A stretch of 64,000 nucleotides of DNA from Amphritea opalescens (lineage in GTDB: Bacteria; Pseudomonadota; Gammaproteobacteria; Pseudomonadales; Balneatricaceae), in NCBI RefSeq assembly GCF_003957515.1, contig NZ_RQXW01000003.1, positions 124,001-188,000 on the forward strand, read 5' to 3'. The position numbers and the translations under genes were made by a program. Numbering within the stretch: the stretch's first letter is position 1; every line of letters starts with the position of its first letter. Under the pieces are notes generated by a model. That model saw nothing but the letters and a program-made list of their open reading frames with translations, made no database searches and was not told the DNA's origin. Of this stretch, positions 60,709 to 64,000 are shown piece by piece.

Positions 60709-63700
60709 TCAGTAGCGGATCCTAACTGCATCGCCGCCAAACTGATCTTTGAGTTTCAGTAATAGCTCATCTGTCGGCTGTACTTGCCAAGCCTCACCTA
60801 AACAGAGTGTGGCAGAGGCATCAACGCTCTTATAACGCAATGCAACCGGCATAGTGACTTGGCCTTTATACTTACCTAACAGCTCACCAAAAGCCTTCAG
60901 CGAGCGATCTTTCAGTTGCCCCGCATCACAATCCACCTCTATATGACGCCCATAACGAGCGCGACACTGAGTCACATCGACGACTTTGTGGCCACGAACC
61001 TTGAGCTTATCGGTACCTGAATAGCTATCGATAGTGATCTCACCTTCGATCAGCAGGATGGCATCTTTATTCAATAGCGGGCGATATTCATCATAGGCTT
61101 CGCCAAACAGAGATATCTCGATACGGGAGGTGCGATCGTCCAGTGTGACAAAACAGAGCGAATCACCTTTCTTGGTTTTCTTAACCCGCACATCCACCAC
61201 TAGGCCCAGCATTTTCTGCTGCTGCCCACGTTGCGGCATTAACTCCGCAATTCGGCGTGTAATAAAGTGCGGTAGTTCGGCTTCGTATTCATCAATAGGA
61301 TGCCCAGTAACATAGAGACCCAGCGTATCTTTCTCACCTTGCAGACGCTCTTTGTCGGTCCACTGGCGCAACTTCATATATTCGGCATAAGGATCGCGAG
61401 GCTGTTCGGCTTCGACTTCACCAAACAGATCGAACATGCCCGCACTCTGGTTGCGTTCAGACTGATCCGCCGCTTTAAGCGCCTCACCAATCGCCGCCCA
61501 TAGCTGGGCACGATCCGGCCCAAGGTGATCCAAAGCGCCTGAACGAACCAAGGCTTCCAAAACCCGCTTATTAAGTTTTTTACTGCCCACCCGCTTACAA
61601 AAATCGAAGATATCCTTGAACTGACCACCCTCATCACGAGCGGCCACAATCGCTTCTATGGGCCCTTCACCCACGCCTTTAATCGCCCCCAAACCGTAAA
61701 CAATTTCACCCTTATCGTTAACGGTGAACATATATTCACCCCAGTTAACGTCGGGTAGCACCAGAGGCAGCTTCATGGTGCGACACTCTTCGATAAAGAT
61801 CACCACTTTATCGGTATTCTGCATATCAGAAGAGAGCACTGCCGCCATAAAGGGTGCAGGGTAGTGGGTTTTCAGCCAAGCGGTTTGGTATGACACCAAG
61901 GCATAAGCTGCTGAGTGAGACTTGTTAAAACCATAACCGGCAAACTTCTCTACCAGATCAAAGATGTTACCCGCCAAATCAGGGTCAATACCGTTAGCGA
62001 CAGAGCCTTCTAAAAACGAGCTACGCTGCTTCTCCATCTCTTCAGGTTTTTTCTTACCCATCGCTCGACGCAGCATATCCGCGCCGCCGAGGGTATAACC
62101 CGCCATCACCTGAGCGATCTGCATAACCTGCTCTTGATACAGGATGATACCGTAAGTAGGCTCGAGCACCGGCTGAAGGCTATCTAGCTGATAATCCGCA
62201 TGGGGATAAGCCAACTCAGCCTGACCATGCTTTCGCAGAATAAAGTCATCAACCATGCCTGATTGCAGCGGCCCCGGTCGGAACAAGGCCACCAAGGCGA
62301 TAATATCCTCAAAGCGGTCCGGTTTTAGGCGACGAACCAAATCCTTCATACCACTGGACTCGAGCTGGAACACCGCGGTGGTTTCGGCCGATTTTAGCAA
62401 TTCAAAGGTCGCGGGATCTTCTAGGTCTATTAGGGCGATATCCAGTGGTTCTTCACCGGTCTTGGCCCGAATGCGGTCAATGGTTTTCACCGCCCAATCA
62501 ACGATGGTCAGGGTCCGCAGCCCCAAGAAGTCGAACTTAACCAGTCCGGCCTCCTCCACATCACTCTTATCGAATTGAGTGACTAAGCCATGACCAAATT
62601 CATCACAGTAGGTGGCCGAGAAATCGGTCAATTTGGTTGGCGCGATAACCACACCACCGGCGTGCTTACCGACGTTACGGGTCAGCCCTTCTAGCTTGAG
62701 GGCCATCTCCATAATCTCTTGCGCTTCTTCGCTGGAGTCGACGAATTCCTTCATCAATGGCTCTTCAACCAAGGCGCGGGTCAGGGTAATACCCACTTCA
62801 AACGGAATGAGTTTTGAGAGTTTATCCGCCAGACCGAACGGTTTACCCTGTACTCGCGCAACGTCACGCACCACCGCTTTAGCCGCCATGGTACCAAAGG
62901 TCACAATCTGCGATACCGCGTCACGACCATAGGTTTCCGCAACATAATCGATCACTCGATCACGGTTATCCATACAGAAGTCGATATCGAAATCGGGCAT
63001 CGATACCCGCTCTGGGTTTAGGAATCGTTCGAATAGTAGATCATATTCTAGGGGGTCCAGATCGGTAATTTTCTGCGCATAGGCCACCAATGAACCTGCA
63101 CCTGAACCACGGCCAGGGCCTACCGGTACGCCGTTATCCTTACCCCACTGGATGAAGTCCATTACGATCAAGAAATAGCCGGGGAAACCCATCTGGGTGA
63201 TAATATCTAGTTCAAATCGTAACCGCTCTTCATAAGGTCGGCGTTTTTCCGCATATTCGGGATCATCTTTGTCCAGCAGGATTTCCAGACGCTCTTCTAA
63301 ACCTTTCCAGGAAACCTCGGCAAAAAACTCATCCATGGTTACCCCTTCAGGAATAGGGTATTTCGGTAGATAATAGGTGCCTAAATCTAGCTCTACGTTA
63401 CAACGTTTTGCGATCTCTACCGTATTCGCCACTGCGGAAGGAATATCACTGAACAACTCAACCATCTCTTCGGCTGAGCGTAGATACTGTTGTTCACTAT
63501 AATTCTTTGGCCGATGCGGATCTTCCAGCGTGCGCCCTTGGTTGATGCAGACGCGAACCTCATGGGCTTCAAAATCCTCTGGCCGTAAAAACATCACTTC
63601 ATTGGTGGCCACCAAAGGACAACCGGTCTCATGAGCTAGCTGCACTGTCGCATGGACACAGCTTTCATCTCCGGGGCGACCGGTCCGTTGAATTTCGAGA

Positions 63701-64000
63701 TAGAAACGATCGGGAAATACCGCTTGCCATTGTGCCAATACAGCATGGGCAGAATCATTGTCGGCCAGCGCTCGGCCCACTTCACCATCTTTGGCTCCTG
63801 ATAACGCGATCAACCCCTCAGAACGATCTGCAATCCAGCTGCGTTTTAGCAACGCCAGTTCCGGCTGGATATTCTGCCCTTTCTCATAGGCCAGCGAGAT
63901 CAGCTCCATCAAATTCCGATAGCCTTTATCATTCATGGCTAACAACGTCATCCGATGGGGGGTATCTTCAGGATCGGTTTCATTTTCAATCCAGATATCC
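60709..64000 (-). CDS. dnaE: DNA polymerase III alpha subunit DnaE, partial (N-terminus outside window)
   Basis: DnaE is the replicative polymerase. The frame stays open to the window edge, about 1096 residues of a usual 1160, so roughly 65 N-terminal residues are missing. The PHP domain is present from its second part (LLAMNDKGYRNLMELISLAY); the catalytic Asp pair is in MPDFDIDFCMDNRDRVIDYV, followed by a helix-hairpin-helix region and an OB domain (residues near 960-1050). It lies 120 bases before accA, the conserved dnaE-accA order. Confidence 0.97.
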   Translation of the reverse strand, partial: DIWIENETDPEDTPHRMTLLAMNDKGYRNLMELISLAYEKGQNIQPELALLKRSWIADRSEGLIALSGAKDGEVGRALADNDSAHAVLAQWQAVFPDRFYLEIQRTGRPGDESCVHATVQLAHETGCPLVATNEVMFLRPEDFEAHEVRVCINQGRTLEDPHRPKNYSEQQYLRSAEEMVELFSDIPSAVANTVEIAKRCNVELDLGTYYLPKYPIPEGVTMDEFFAEVSWKGLEERLEILLDKDDPEYAEKRRPYEERLRFELDIITQMGFPGYFLIVMDFIQWGKDNGVPVGPGRGSGAGSLVAYAQKITDLDPLEYDLLFERFLNPERVSMPDFDIDFCMDNRDRVIDYVAETYGRDAVSQIVTFGTMAAKAVVRDVARVQGKPFGLADKLSKLIPFEVGITLTRALVEEPLMKEFVDSSEEAQEIMEMALKLEGLTRNVGKHAGGVVIAPTKLTDFSATYCDEFGHGLVTQFDKSDVEEAGLVKFDFLGLRTLTIVDWAVKTIDRIRAKTGEEPLDIALIDLEDPATFELLKSAETTAVFQLESSGMKDLVRRLKPDRFEDIIALVALFRPGPLQSGMVDDFILRKHGQAELAYPHADYQLDSLQPVLEPTYGIILYQEQVMQIAQVMAGYTLGGADMLRRAMGKKKPEEMEKQRSSFLEGSVANGIDPDLAGNIFDLVEKFAGYGFNKSHSAAYALVSYQTAWLKTHYPAPFMAAVLSSDMQNTDKVVIFIEECRTMKLPLVLPDVNWGEYMFTVNDKGEIVYGLGAIKGVGEGPIEAIVAARDEGGQFKDIFDFCKRVGSKKLNKRVLEALVRSGALDHLGPDRAQLWAAIGEALKAADQSERNQSAGMFDLFGEVEAEQPRDPYAEYMKLRQWTDKERLQGEKDTLGLYVTGHPIDEYEAELPHFITRRIAELMPQRGQQQKMLGLVVDVRVKKTKKGDSLCFVTLDDRTSRIEISLFGEAYDEYRPLLNKDAILLIEGEITIDSYSGTDKLKVRGHKVVDVTQCRARYGRHIEVDCDAGQLKDRSLKAFGELLGKYKGQVTMPVALRYKSVDASATLCLGEAWQVQPTDELLLKLKDQFGGDAVRIRY

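Overview
The window looks like chromosome of a marine gammaproteobacterium, probably Oceanospirillales-like. This rests on polar-type flagellar gene order with sigma-54 promoters, a Na+-pumping oxaloacetate decarboxylase, alaS-lysC-csrA and recX-recA-pncC-mutS-rpoS-nlpD order as in Pseudomonas relatives, and moderate GC content. The assignment is inference from gene order; no 16S gene is present.

Layout. 1-14734 is a flagellar/chemotaxis block. On the minus strand lie flgL (cut by the window edge), flgK, J, I, H, G, F, then flgE, D, C, B, then cheR and cheV; flgA, flgM and flgN are on the plus strand. Clear sigma-54 promoters precede flgB and flgF, and a near-consensus sigma-28 promoter precedes flgM. 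15125-18880 is a four-gene osmoprotectant ABC transporter in osmF-yehYXW order. 19138-24147 is an accessory-looking stretch: a tRNA-Arg(CCU), phnX and phnW (2-aminoethylphosphonate breakdown), a decayed IS3-family transposase, a PhnR-like GntR regulator and an EamA permease. The last four genes are tied together by copies of one operator (TGGTATAGACCA type). 24508-32377 holds a SEC-C protein, a LysR regulator with a divergent RND efflux pair, a 59-residue ORF and a receiver-TPR protein whose phosphoacceptor Asp is missing. 32696-38837 holds an HDAC-like hydrolase, oadGAB and thiI. 39187-39661 is a tRNA cluster (three identical tRNA-Arg(ACG) and tRNA-Ser(GCU)). 39729-64000 is conserved housekeeping DNA: csrA, lysC, alaS, recX, recA, pncC, mutS, rpoS, nlpD, a DUF368 (PopT-like) gene, pcm, surE, truD, ftsB, eno, pyrG, tilS, accA and dnaE (5' end cut by the window edge).

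How it works together. The flagellar genes follow the usual hierarchy: sigma-54 for hook-basal body, sigma-28 for late genes, FlgM as anti-sigma factor. A heptamer GCGGCAA is repeated four times upstream of the flgB promoter and twice in the flgF leader, and is a candidate enhancer for the FlrC/FleR-type activator. The phosphonate genes form a small regulon: PhnW and PhnX convert 2-AEP to acetaldehyde and phosphate, PhnR probably represses, and the EamA permease, sharing the operator, is the best local candidate for substrate transport. The right half is stable core genome: translation fidelity, DNA repair, stationary phase, envelope and central metabolism.

No CRISPR array, prophage or defence system was seen. 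The most interesting items are the PhnR/EamA regulon, the repeated flagellar heptamer, an orphan minus-strand terminator upstream of the receiver-TPR gene, the degenerate receiver itself, a 41-bp repeat pair flanking the tRNA/phnWX segment, and DUF368 embedded in the nlpD-pcm-surE operon.
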